Below are positions 34,512-46,484 of a DNA stretch of 64,000 nucleotides, piece after piece. The stretch covers positions 44,158 to 108,157 of the forward strand of contig JAQGDQ010000719.1 of the NCBI GenBank assembly GCA_030141605.1, written 5' to 3'. Numbering within the stretch: the stretch's first letter is position 1; every line of letters begins with the position of its first letter. This stretch comes from Tubiluchus corallicola (Eukaryota > Priapulida > Priapulimorpha > Priapulimorphida > Tubiluchidae). Made by a program: the position numbers and the translations under genes. The notes beneath the pieces were generated by a model. The model was not told where the DNA came from. It ran no database searches and was given only the letters and a program-made list of their open reading frames with translations.

Positions 34512-37500
34512 CTAAAAGGATATAACGATAATGTAATAATGAACAAAAAATACAAAACCAACAAAGCCCAATAAAACTGCGTAACCTGCTCCAAATTTCC
34601 TTAAAGCACATAGTCAGTAAGAAAAGCAAACTTTTTTAAGGAGCTGAAGTGATGATAGACTTGGTAGTGGTAGTGTATTTTATAATTTGATAATTTGGAC
34701 ATCGTAAATGTCACAATAACTATGTTTTCTAATAATAGTTATGAATCGTTCTTAACATCGACTTCTATAATATATGTGCGCCGTTCAGAATAAAAGAAAA
34801 ACACTTTCATACCAAAAAGGTCAAATATGTAAAGTGCCAATAACATTCAACAAATTCCAATTGTGTTTGCTGGGCCGAGATAGGTAGTATATTAATTATA
34901 GCAGTACAATACAAACTAACCGAAAAATTAAATGAAATATAAAGAATGAATATAAATAATCAAAAGAACTAATGAACTTTTATTTGTTTTAATGCAGTCA
35001 GATATATAATAGATATAATGCAGCCAGCAACATATCCGTATAAATAAGACAGTCTAACTCGCCTGTTTTAGCATCGTTTCTAAATTTTCGTAAATGACTT
35101 TACTTAAAACCTCATAGGACCTCAGTAATCGAGTTTACTCAAACCCTACTGGGATCTGTCGTAGTTCAGTTCTGTCCGAACTCATTTTAAAGTTATTTAT
35201 CAGTTGGTCACGAATTCCACGAGGATCGATTATTCAAAATAAAATGCAGATGAAATTGTTTACTTACGCGCATGCTCAAAATCACCCTCTTCAGGAATTC
35301 TAACAGTTATGGATTGGAAAATGCGTTTCTCTTCTCCAACTTTCTGTTCAGGCTTCTCTTCCTTAATTTCTCTCTTTTTCCTTGCACCGTCGCAACGCGG
35401 CTGAAATGAATTGATAAATAAACCGTCTGTTATACTTTGCATCATGCTGAATCACAAAAAAGTAACAAACTCAAGAATAAGGCAGTCACCTTCACCCGCT
35501 CAAAGTTCAAAGGTCAGGATTTCATAATCAGTCAATATCACAATTATTCCCTAGCACCCGTGATGGACGTGAGTGAAGTAAAATAACCCACGTCTGAAAA
35601 CAGTCTCTTTGCATTTAGAAATATGACTGGACGGTGGACAATAGATTCAAAGTATCTTAGTTTCAATAGATTTTTTAGCTGAAATTGTTTGACAAAAAAG
35701 ATCTATGTTTGCGTGACACCTTACAGACTCACAGACAACTGAAGCCCATCCACACAAATTCCCTTTCTAGCAACGCTATGATGTTGTTTAAACGAATTCA
35801 TAAATGGCTACACCAGAAAAGTCATTGTCAAAATACAAGGTTATTTGCCTCATTTCTAGCGCATTCACTTTGTGTCTTCGTCGTATTTTTGCGGTTATCA
35901 TACATCAAACATTTGTTTCCAAACAAAGTTCCTGTGCTTATCTTTATTTTCTGTGATAATTCTAAGACCACTTTGTTTTGAATGCAACTTGGGAAAGGCT
36001 CAAAAATAACTAACAGAAACGTATAATATGGTAAAATGAAAAACAAGAAGTTATCAAGTCTTACCTGGAAGCACCCTTCCATACATAATCTACACTGGCA
36101 TTCAAATAATACATTTCCAACATCTGGGAACTTAAATGCTTTGAAATGTGCGTAAACTAGAGTGTCTTGAGGAGCTAAATCCTGGCTGTGTTGCTGTTTT
36201 CCGATGATCTTTCTGTGTACGGGGCAACCATTTTCGTCTACCAAATTCAGGTAGCCCATATCCATTCCATCATGGGCATAACAGTGGGATACGTAAATGT
36301 CAAAGTGACCTGTAAAAAGGAAAAAACTGTGTGGTAGAATGATTACGTAACTGAAAAAAATAATTCTTTTTGATTGATGATTATATAACATAGATGAATA
36401 CTCCCCCAACCCAATGTCACGAGTTCCTAAATCCGTTCTTTGCTTTTTGTCAACGAAAGTTTTGGTTTTGCCCGATTTCGACAGCTTGGAAAATAAGGAT
36501 TTCGCAGGAGTAGTAAACGGAGGGTGTAATTGGATGAGGAAATAAAAGACCCGAACAAACAAATCCGTCTAGGAAAACGTGTAAAGTAGAGACCTAAGAA
36601 ACGAAAAACAACTCAACCTGTCAAACAACACAGTCAAATTAAGCACCAGTTTTTTACCTTACGATGACAATTGGTTATATCAAACGAGAAACATGACCAC
36701 GTTTTAGAGGAGAACATCAATAAACAGCGTGTTCTACTCACAAAAAAACTCTTTTTATTAAACATTCTCTACAAAATTTAAAGTTACAGTATACTTACTG
36801 CTTTCTTGTATATACACTACAAGAGTAGCAATCTCTCCTAGTACAAGATCATTGGTTCCTGGCACCATTGGATTATCACCATTGACCACCTTCATGCGGC
36901 AAGTTGGCATAGCCATGATACCTTGTACGTTTTCACTAGTCAATCCTCTGCAAAACATTTAAAGATTTAATAGAAAGTAATGCAACGGGTGGCAGTAAAT
37001 TATGTTGCGATTTCATTATCTACTTGTGTTCGTTCTCAGATAAATAGTAATGATGATAGTGGTGATGACGATGACAACGACAACTATGATGATTGGTATT
37101 GGTAATTGGTAATGCAAATAAAATGTGCCAAACACAAACTTGTTTCTCTGTTATCGTCATCGTCGTCGTAACAAACTTTTGTTACGTTGTTAAGCATGCA
37201 ATTAAGTAACAATTGAGCAAGTTAATAGTTAGTCTAACATCATCCTCATCATCGCTGTCCTGACACCCGACCTTCGTTGTTGTCATATTCATCGTCATAG
37301 TCAGAGACAAATCATTTAAGATGATACAGACTGGAATTATTTATCCACTTACGGAACAACCACGCCAGTATCAACTGTGTTAGCTCTGTCACCAGCAAAT
37401 TCGCATGACACTTTATAAGCTTTATCCCACATCTCCAAAATTCCCCACTCAAGTTCATTCATCACAACTACCGTGTTGTCAAACTGCATGGTTCCTCCAA

Positions 37501-40500
37501 AGTTGTCAGTCTGCAGAGGAAAAAACAAGCAAAAAAATCAAGAGCACGTTAAAGCAAGAAAATGCATTATTCTTCAAAAAATGACGTTACCCAGAACAAA
37601 ACACAAATGGTCATCTTGCTTGCAACGGCTATGTGACAAAGCATTTCCTCACAAAACTTCAAGATTGAGGCCTGGGTTAAGGTCAAGGAAAACAAAGTCA
37701 ACTTTTCGAGCAGAGTATTCTCTGCACAGGATTTCAAGATCAAGACACGTGAACTACAGGCATTTTGTTGATGTTCGGTGATTTGCTCTACAAAAGGACA
37801 TAGGCATCAAACACAACTATAAAACTACCAACTACCAACATTTCCGAGCACTAAAACACGCAAAAAGAGAAAGAACTATATCAAATCACTTACACTAGCT
37901 TTTGATCTCATTCCACATTTGTCAAGGGGGATATCGAATCTCTGAAATCTGGATTTGGTGGAAATATACCTACAGTCGTCTACTTTAAAAAAGTCTTTCG
38001 TGTACAAGATACCATCAAAATCTCTTTCAAAAGTCAAGGTGACGCTCATGCGATTTCTTTCCATGTCACACTCAACAGAAACATCTGAAGAAATAATAGC
38101 AATAGGTAATTACCTAAGGTAATCAGCATTTTTTCTAAATTTTGGCAAATAGCGTATTACGCTGGGGCAGCTTTTTAGCAGAAGTAGTTGATACTTTGTA
38201 GCTAAAATTTCCTTTATATTTTTTTCTTATTACAACACGCCTGAGCGTTAATAACGCTCTCATACCTACTTGTGCTACCAACAGTTAACGAATCTTACTT
38301 AATATAACTTAAATAAAACAGTGTCAAATTTGTTTTTAAGATGGGGCAAACGCCTATTAGTAACATTCCTGCTGCACACCATCTCTTGACGGAGCCCTTT
38401 CAGGTACAAAGCCCTCACATTAACCTTACCGCGGAGGATACCATCAGCAAACAACATGACACCCGCTACCAAATTCACCCTAATCTAAGTCAGTGTGTAA
38501 CACGGGTGTATTAGTGCATAACTCTATTAGCTTTGCTTCTGTAATGTTGGCTAGTAAGTTTGTAACGCGGAAGGAGGAGGGCGTACCTGGGACATGTAGT
38601 GTGGCCGCGCTGATGTGCTGTATGCGTATTTCGCCCACAGCAGCGTACTAGTCGCCTTCCGGGTTTTGAGATCCTCTATGTAAAATAATGCTAAGTGATG
38701 CGTGCTTGATTGAGAAGATAGTCATAGCGGAACAGAGAGTGGTGAAAGACTAAAATCGCCACCGGTTTTAATCTTTTATTAGAAATTAGATTCTATTTAA
38801 CCTAATTCTGAATGAAAACTTGCGAAAAAAAAGTAGTAATCCATTCAGATTCAGTGGCGTAGATTGGAATAAAGCGTTCAGGTTCAGTGGCGCTGTTTGG
38901 AATAAAACATTCAGGTTCAGTGGCGTAGTTTAGATTAATGCGCAAGGCTTTGTGGCAAAAATAGTTCAAGTCAAAAGAGTAAATAATATTTTCAAACGTA
39001 AATTTGTAAAATAGATAAGTGAATTTGTCACGATTTTGAAATCACTGGCTGTAAGCTATACGTGATACGCGTGCAAAAAGAATTTCTAATAAATTTGTCA
39101 TGATCCTTTCACGCATTTTAACATTTGCATGAGAAGTTTGCTGGCATAAAATATGAAAGACTTGGAAATTCTTCAGAATTTAAAAATTATTTTAACGTTA
39201 CATATCATGTTTTCTAATCGTCTTTAAATTGCAATCAGTGCGTAACTATTCACCCGCAGGCCCTGCAGTGAGGGATCAGAGCTTCAGAGGAATCTTTGGT
39301 CGTGAAGAAGAGCCGCCAAGGACATGAAAGTTTTATATATATATATACAAAATTACGTTAACTAGACACACTGACAACATAAAATCACAAAGAAAAAAAT
39401 TTAAATGCAATTATGGCAGTTTTGTAATATATTCTGGAACTAATTGTAACGAAACCTAAGTTCTTTACCGGACTTTACTTGCAGTTAAGTGGTTTAGAAA
39501 ACTGGTTTGTTATGGAGGATAAAGACTGATTTTTATCTGGAACTGATGGTTTTGTGCAGCTAAGAGCTAAGAGGCCGACCTTACTTTTTTAGCTGCACTG
39601 TTCTATTTTTTCGCTTTCATTGAATCACCTAGCAGTGTAACAACCTTCAGCTGACTTCTGTGAAGATTATGAAAATAGAAATTTGCAAAAGTACTACAAA
39701 TTCAGTATGCATGCGCACCATATATTCACTCACGGTGATAGTCAACAAACTAGCAAAATTGTTGACTTGCAGATACGAACTTTTATTGTGCAAATTGACT
39801 TGGGCAGTATTTTGATAGTATCCCACTATAACGTTCACCCATCCATGTACTAACTAGACCACTTAAATGGACATGGTTTAACTTCAAGACCAAAATATCG
39901 CTATATGTTAGGCCAAATTCGCGTTATGTGATTATATTTGCATTCACAGAAACACATGATGACTTGAGTTTTGATACTAATAAACCGAAAAACTGAATAC
40001 ACCAATTCCTATTATATCAACAATATCTGTACAATACGTTGTGTGACTTTATAACCATCTGAGTTATGTGAAGTGTAGCCGCACTAACTTTAAATTCCCA
40101 TTCTGGTGCAGGAAGATCACAAAATCACAAAATTTTGACAAGTCTATTTTGTTTAGCAGTTACAGCTGTTTATAAAACTGATTTCTAAAAAGAAACTGCG
40201 CAAGATTACATACAGCATACAGAAACGATAAAATAGGCGGAAAAAGTAACGTTGTTCATAAACTACGCGAATGTAGGACAAGAAAGATTTAACTGTTTTA
40301 TGACTATGGCAGATATATTGTTTCTTGTTTTATTGCTAGCTAACTTATGATAATTAAATTATGTTTTTTACCAAAGGACACATGTTTAACGTTCCATAAA
40401 AGTCATGTACAATTAAAACAACCTCCTAAACGTTTCTTAAATTTATTTGTAAACTCGTCGGGAGACGCTTCCATGAATATTCAAACAACCAGACTCAACG

Positions 40501-43125
40501 CATTGCCTAAATAATCAGGTCAGTGTGCGGTGGATAGAAAACTAACTTAATCTATAAGAAGATTCTTTTGTTATCGTTGGACCTTGCAGTACCAGTTCTT
40601 ATGACCTGTCTCGGATTCCGTCCCCCTTTTGAGTAAATGCTGGAAAGCATAAGTCAGTAGGGGGGATGACATAATATGGATCCTGAAAATTGTAGAGCTA
40701 TAACGAAATTGCATTTTACTCGTTTACTAAAGTCATGTTATCACAAATCAACCTGTTAATAAAATTATCGGAGGGCCAGGGCTTTCTAAATACATTTACA
40801 AACCAAAATTTAGTCACTTCTGACCTGATGCTTAAATAAAGATTTTTGGTGTACTTACAACAACTGGTCCTATCTAGTAAAACAAAAGGCTAGATGACTT
40901 GTAAATAGTAAATATTAGTAAAAACTGATGTTGCTTACCAATGACGTTGTTTGCAGGTTCAACCTGGGGAAATAAATCAGGATTACGTGATGCTGCATCG
41001 GGTATTGGTCTTGCTAGTCCCGTTGAGAAACGTGGATCTTCGCCAATTTCCAATGGTGGCTTATCATCTTTTTCTTCAAGTTCTTGTTCATCATTGTCCG
41101 TTCGATAAGGATTGAATGTGCTAAACCTGTCTCGAAGTGGCCTGAAATCAGGACCGAAATTGGAGGCGGGTCCATCTTGTCTCTCTTCATCCTGTTCTTC
41201 TTGCGATTCGTCGGGGACGTAAGGGTTGAAGCTACGACTGAACTCCTCACGAGCCTCTGCTCTTCCTTGGTAAGGATCAAAAACAGTGGCTCTCGCACTA
41301 CCAGATGGATTTTCCCTTCGTGTAGAGGTCACAAAAGCGCTTCCTGATGACTGTGCATTTGGTCCTGTTCCTAAGTTGAGTTGAAATGACTGAGGTTCTT
41401 CCAATTCTGAATCTTGGGCTTGGTTTACAGTGAAACCAGAACTCACAGTTTGCCGACCAAATGGAACTCCAAAGGGCCTAGATCCTACTGAGATGCCTGG
41501 CTGGTCTTGCAGATCTTGAATAGGTAAATTTACCCCTTCAAAAGGTTGAGGTTGAGATTGTGGAGCACCAGAAGGAAGTAATTGAAATCCACCACTTCTG
41601 GATTCTTGTGGTTCCCTGACAGCAATACCAATTCCATCGTCCTCACGTGGTGCATCACTAACACTCACTCCTAAAGATCCAAAGCCTTGGTCCTGATCAA
41701 CAGTTTCGCCTTGAGATGTGAATGTTTGAAGCCCTTGTTGTTGGAACCCGGTCAGTTGACTGTCATCCCGGACACTTACGCCAATTCCTTGTCCAGGTTG
41801 TTGCTGACCAAACTGCGGCGCTTGCTGGTCAGAAACGCCTACGCCAAATCCCGGACTTGATCCAAACTGTTGGCCTACTGTGAACTGGTCTTGCGAAGGC
41901 TGGAACTGCACATTTTGATCAGTTTGAGGAACAAACTGGGGCTGGAACTGGGCGTTTGGGTCAGTCTGAGGAGCAAACTGCGTTTGGCGTGGATCAAGCC
42001 TGCCAAACTGTGGACCAACAAGCGGCTGAAGTCCACCAAACTGTTGTTGCTGTTGCTGTTGCTGTTGTTGTGGCAGCTGCAGCGTTTGCTGCTGGCCATC
42101 AAATTGCTGTTGAGTCAACACAAACTGAGATTGAGGTTGATCAACAGTAAACCCTTGGCTTCCAAACTGGGGTTGCTGGTCAACAAATTGCTGCTGCTGT
42201 CCACCAAACTGTTGCTGGTCAACAAATTGCTGCTGCTGTCCACTAAACTGTTGCTGGTCAACAAATTGCGGCTGTTGTCCACCAAACTGTTGCTGGTCCA
42301 CAAACTGCTGCGGTTGACCTACAACAAACTGCTGCTGTTGCCCACCAAACTGCTGCTGGTCCAGAAATTGTTGCGGTTGACCTCCAAACTGGGAGCCTGC
42401 AAACTGTCCTGCCACAGAAAAATCTTGGGCGTTTCCACTAGGCCATAACACTGCCACCTATATATGAAATACTTTACTAGAGTGTTACATTTTTACTAGA
42501 AATACCCACATTATGAATCATTCGGGTTGACATTTTTGAACTTTTTGTTGTAAACAGCAACTCTAAGTACAACTTTTACTTCCACTCAGCCCAACTTATC
42601 AATAAAACGGACCATGATGCTCAAATTATATTTTCTTTAGTTGCAAACTTAATTACGAAAAGAGTATGCAAACCTTAATGACGTCGTGAATGGAAGAAAA
42701 GGAAAAATGAAACCATAGAATCCTAACTTATCTTAATACAGAGTCATTCTTATAATTTCTCTAATAATATTTAAGTACCATGTCCTTAAAAATTGCAATG
42801 CATTGCAAAGGTATTAATCTGTTAGCTTATACTTTTATCTGCTAGTTAAACCACTGACATGTATAAATGCACAACTTAGAAATTTACTTTACTTTTTAAC
42901 AAATAAAAACAACATAATTTGTTGATTAAAACTTTGTACAATATGCCGTACACATTGAAACAAGTCAGAGGTCAGCTGATTAAAGCCATAAAGTGGCAAA
43001 TAATTACTTCTTTCTTCCTGTATTTTTTGCTCCTGTATAGGTTCTTTTCAGAACTTTCTGTTTTACAGAAGCAATTCAAGAAACTTTTCTCAAGAACTTA
43101 CAAGCAGTAAAACATAATACTTCAT
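34306..43125 (-). CDS. ZP-domain type I membrane protein with Q/F/G-rich repeat ectodomain (complete, 8 exons)
   Basis: ZP modules polymerise extracellular filaments after furin-type cleavage, so this is probably a coat or matrix protein. Exons 43125-43102, 42457-40939, 38084-37894, 37510-37353, 36947-36799, 36309-36065, 35400-35268 and 34511-34306 join in phase to 874 residues. Residues 1-18 are a signal peptide. About 20-180 are QFGG/QQQFVDQQ repeats, and about 200-500 are a low-complexity region with GVSV and FNPY repeats. ZP-N (515 to about 631) has four cysteines: 520, 552, 571 and 614. ZP-C (about 632-766) has cysteines 647, 690, 709, 751, 753, 756, 760 and 765. RKKR at 769-772 is the furin-type site, the hydrophobic patch is about 789-797, the membrane segment 828-850, and the tail 24 residues. 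The ZP call is firm. I do not recognise the N-terminal region, and its function is unknown. Confidence 0.92.
35268..35400 (-). CDS. ZP gene exon 7: last ZP cysteine and furin-type site
   Basis: The exon encodes PRCDGARKKREIKEEKPEQK and runs to IFQSITVRIP. It contains the last ZP cysteine, the RKKR cleavage site and the external hydrophobic patch that blocks polymerisation before cleavage. Acceptor catttcag, donor gtaagt, phase 0 to 1. Confidence 0.92.
36065..36309 (-). CDS. ZP gene exon 6: ZP-C core
   Basis: The exon encodes SHFDIYVSHCYAHDGMDMGY, LVDENGCPV and, after a long strand region, VLFECQCRLCMEGC. These match the C5-C7 and CxCxxC blocks of ZP-C. Acceptor ttttacag, donor CAG|gtaaga, phase 1 to 0. 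Confidence 0.95.
36799..36947 (-). CDS. ZP gene exon 5: start of ZP-C
   Basis: After gttttgcag it encodes GLTSENVQGIMAMPTCRMKV and runs to LGEIATLVVYIQES, donor gtaagt. The MPTC cysteine and the VGEIxxLxVYI-like strand are expected at the beginning of ZP-C. Phase 2 to phase 1. Confidence 0.92.
37353..37510 (-). CDS. ZP gene exon 4: end of ZP-N
   Basis: The exon encodes TDNFGGTMQFDNTVVVMNEL, then AYKVSCEFAGDR with the fourth ZP-N cysteine and a linker to ZP-C. Acceptor is cctctgcag and donor CC|gtaagt, phase 0 to 2. It lies outside the reported long open frames but is well supported by splice sites and ZP similarity. Confidence 0.92.
37894..38084 (-). CDS. ZP gene exon 3: ZP-N, first three cysteines
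   Basis: After tttcttcag the exon encodes DVSVECDMERNRMSVTLTFE, through KVDDCRY to PLDKCGMRSKAS, then gtaagt. The Cys pattern and the VECD start are typical of ZP-N. Phase 1 to phase 0. Confidence 0.93.
38085..40938 (-). other. ZP gene intron 2
   Basis: This 2.9-kb intron separates the repeat exon from the ZP module. It holds a 33-bp minisatellite near 38.9 kb. No additional exon is supported; the phase-1 junction between exons 2 and 3 needs none. Confidence 0.65.
38842..38940 (+). repeat. 33-bp minisatellite, 3 copies
   Basis: Three consecutive copies of a unit beginning CATTCAGGTTCAGTGGCGTA occur in ZP gene intron 2, with about 80-90% identity between copies. Confidence 0.85.
40939..42457 (-). 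CDS. ZP gene exon 2: repeat ectodomain
   Basis: A single 1519-nt exon encodes the end of the signal peptide and about 490 residues rich in Gln, Phe, Gly, Val and Asp. A stop lies directly upstream in frame and the exon contains no usable internal Met, which proves an upstream coding exon. Acceptor tatatag is weak; the donor ATTG|gtaagc is good. CAG/CAA mixture encodes the Gln runs. Confidence 0.93.
43102..43125 (-). CDS. ZP gene exon 1 (24 nt): start of signal peptide
   Basis: ATG opens eight codons, MKYYVLLL, then a perfect donor gtaagt. Phase 0 joins VAVLWPSGNAQD of exon 2 to complete a good signal peptide with cleavage expected after the NA. It is the best of the starts examined because it alone has a canonical donor and a normal intron (644 nt). 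Confidence 0.8.
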
Positions 43126-43749
43126 CTTTTCCGATGTTCTAAGCACCAGCACAACCTAAAAACAAGCAAATAATAAAATACTCTTTTATACTCTCCTAGA
43201 ACGCATAACTGTTTAAAATTTTTACAATAATTTCAACTTGCAAATTAAAAATTTCAAAAAAGCACAACATTCTTTAAAAAAATTTCCTGTTATGTGAAAA
43301 TTTTCCGACTATTTTTCCATCTTTCGCGCGTTCTGATGCACTTTATCTGCGAAATTGCCGTTTATATATCCACATTTATTGCATCTGTAAATTACCCGAT
43401 AATTTTCGTAAACTGTTTGTATAATGTTAGCCGCGCAAATAGAATTGAAACAAATCAAAATAATCGCAAACTGAAGCAATCAATAGCTCCAACTGAAAGC
43501 ACGCGACTGAAATGTTTTATAAACAAAATAGTTTTCAAGTTTAATACGAAGATAATTGGTTAATTATGATAAAAAGCTTTTCGTGCCATTTTTTCTACTT
43601 TTCATTCGCAACGATTATATCACTAGCATAAATACCTTACCTAATTTTTGTGTTAGTATCCACAAATTTATAACACACTACTTTCCCACCGATATCTCAC
43701 TAACGACCCCCCTTACGACATGTAAACGGGTCTAAAACTCGCGTTTGGC

Positions 43750-43756
43750 TTTTATA
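43750..43756 (-). promoter_or_regulatory. TATA box candidate for ZP gene
   Basis: On the minus strand ggTATAAAAgcc is a perfect TATA element about 625 bp upstream of the ATG. A good donor (attag|gtaagg, near 43639) and an acceptor (gtgcttag, just before 43138) lie between, so the 5' UTR may be split by an intron. Confidence 0.4.
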
Positions 43757-44577
43757 CCTGGTTATTTTAAGTAACAAAGACACGGGGTATAACTGCTCCT
43801 AGCACACAAGAATCATGTCACGCCAGTCCACCTCGCCGCTTGTCCTGCAGTGCACAACCGTTACTTCCGTATGTACAGCCCCAGAACATCTTCAACACCG
43901 ATTGACTGACACAGTTTCAATTCATGGTCTAGGCCTAGCCTATTGACTGAGTTGTGCTGAACAACAATGAACGGTTATTTTCTTGAAGACGTTCTCACAC
44001 TAGCGCGTTTTTTCGCGCTAGCTTTGCACGCACTCGAATGTTGATGACATTTCACTAATCGGGTTATACAAGAGCCATTATGCTTGTTATTACAAACCAG
44101 AGATAATAATGCAACAGAACCTTTAGAGGATCCTCAGCAAAGAATGAATAATTGGCTTGTTCAAACACGAGTTGTAAAAGACCATAAAGCAATAAAGTTA
44201 ATATAACAACTGATCTTTTCACTTCACCACAGATAAATTGAATTTATCGTTGGAGGAAAGAAATTTCACTGCATTTCAAGAGCTTGTTGATACATTATGC
44301 TGTTCTAAGATTAGGCCAAGATTAGGTTTGTTTTGTTATTTCGATAACTCGTACAGCTGAGCTGAATTCATTGTCTTTAAAACAGCAAAATAAAAACGAT
44401 CTCATATTTTAGATTTCTTGTTGTTGTTTTTTATTTCTATCGTCTAGTTTTCCCGTATAATTTTTTATTACCAGCTTTTCATTTCCAATTCAAGTTTCCT
44501 GATTAGTTAATCGTTTCTTCGTTAGTTGACTTTAATACGATGGATGGTGGTTACCACTTGATTAGCATGCAGTAACT

Positions 44578-44712
44578 TTTCTCGATTGATTGGTTGGTTG
44601 ATTGCTCGGTCGGTCGGGCTGCCTATTGGTTGGATTTGTTGGTAGATCAGTCCATCGGTCTACCAGCCCATTTATTAGTCGACCGCTCGGTTGGAGGGTT
44701 AATCGGTCTTTT
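44578..44712 (+). repeat. degenerate GGTT/TCGG simple repeat
   Basis: About 130 bp of GATTGATTGGTTGGTTGATT followed by GGTCGGTCGG units, interspersed with unique bases, form a diverged tetranucleotide repeat. Confidence 0.8.
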
Positions 44713-45265
44713 GAAAATTTCCAACTAATTCGCATTTAATATTTCAGCAGCTCACTCTGTTTAGTGCCAGTCTTAAGCTCCAGTCCTGCAAACGTATATT
44801 ATTATTGATACGATTAGGAAAGTTCAAAATGTCGTCCGCTGACCTGGCAATGACTGTAATTACAGTAATTCACTTGAAATAAATGCGAAAAATGCGGCTG
44901 CAGCCACAGGCGGTGCGAAAAGCGTTTTCCGCGCGCGGTGAAACTCATCATGTTGACGGGGACTTTCCCTCCCTGACACGAAAATTTCTTACCCGGACAT
45001 TTTTGTGTGAAGTTGTCAAACTTGCGCAATTATTGCATGATGACTGACAAGTCATTGTGGTCTGACAATTCAAATCGGTGTGTTTTTCATTCAATTCTGT
45101 AGTCACCAGGCATGTACATTAGGCTATACCACTAATAAGCGTGTAATGAACTGACAGGTTGTTTTCGCTGTATCTTTTTTGGAAGAATTTAGTTGCGCCT
45201 GCAAGTTTTCAGTTTTTTTTAAGTGTGCCTAATAATTTGGTTTAATGCCCTGACAAAAAAACATA

Positions 45266-45274
45266 TTCTCTCTT

Positions 45275-45327
<53 letters not shown>

Positions 45328-45354
45328 TTCTCTTTTCCCCTTTCTCCCTCTCTA
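45266..45354 (+). repeat. (CT)n microsatellite
   Basis: About 90 bp of CT units with TTCT and CCCC interruptions lie in intergenic DNA. Confidence 0.93.
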
Positions 45355-46084
45355 CAGATAAGAAATCTCTCTGAAAAGAAAACGAATGTTTAAGTTAGCA
45401 TAGCAATTACAACAGTCTTCTAGGAAGCACTTAAAAGAAATGCACCTATCTGATATTGTATGAAAATGAAACGGCATTTGAGGAAACGTAACAACTTGCC
45501 ATAGATCTTGCTGACAACTGATAAGTCAAGGTTTCGAAAAAATGCAATTACACAAACAGAGAGTGCATGTCAAAGTAAGTGTAACAACGACCACACTGAT
45601 GAGTTGTGCTGATAACCACCATTATCTCCAACACTTCTCCATGCCTCAGGCTTCTATGTTCATTATCACTTACGCATAAATTGCCTGGTTTTTAACATAT
45701 TTTCAGCGGGTTACCTAATCGCACCTGACACAAACTGCGGCAGATATTTTACGGACATTTAAGCATTTGCTCTTTAGAGGTTCTTCAGTCAGCGACACGT
45801 TAACCGCGTAATGAACATCTAAAATTTACAAAGAATAACTTCTTTACATATTGCATTTTGTTTCTGTGAGCTCCTTGCACTACAGAAGTAGGCCACGCCA
45901 CTACTAGAATGGTTAGTTTTTTCTGTTTTAGCTAGTTTTTGAAGTCCACACAAGGGCTGTGTTGCCTATTCCCGGAAAATTTGCATGAAACATACTAGTT
46001 CTGTGCTTTTATTCTCATTTTCGAGCTTATAAGTTAATGATATCTTTTTTAATTTTTGTAAACTAAATTGAGCCGAAATGGAGA

Positions 46085-46175
46085 AATGAGAAAAAGTCTA
46101 ACTGGACCTAGATTTGAACTATGTACGTTGCATTAAAAGTCCAATGTCATAACTGGTAGATAACACTGCTCTTTT
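46085..46175 (-). repeat. tRNA-Lys-like SINE head or tRNA pseudogene
   Basis: On the minus strand ACATTGGACTTTTAATGCAA resembles a Lys(TTT) anticodon arm, followed at tRNA spacing by a B box, GTTCAAATC, at 46111-46119. The acceptor and D arms do not pair, so it is not a functional tRNA gene. Confidence 0.5.
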
Positions 46176-46484
46176 CGATCGGGTCTAATAGCTCATCTGT
46201 CTTTCTGGCATTTCCAAGTGTTATCATATACTTACGATACAGTAATTATTAACTGAATTAGTTTTTATATTAATTAGGACATAGGCATTAGGTTTATTCC
46301 ATTACCGATTAATAATTTTTAATTGAAATTGTAATAATGAATGATTAATGTGTGGCTAGAAGCTGGAAATTTCATACTTCATTGAATATATTTTAGATGC
46401 GGAGACGAGGTAAAAAATTTACAAAAATAAGAAAATATTTGAAAAACAGACAAAAATCTAAACAAGTCTTTGATTCATCATCAC

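Noticed and set aside
41870-42448. 192-codon Leu/Lys-rich open frame on the plus strand
   Set aside because: It is the antisense shadow of the CAG/CAA-rich ZP exon 2, whose own frame is supported by splice phase and downstream domain.
42497-42511. Alternative first coding exon of the ZP gene encoding MWVFL
   Set aside because: It also joins in phase, but needs a 39-nt intron, a poor donor, and has upstream ATGs. The exon at 43125-43102 has a perfect donor and a normal intron.
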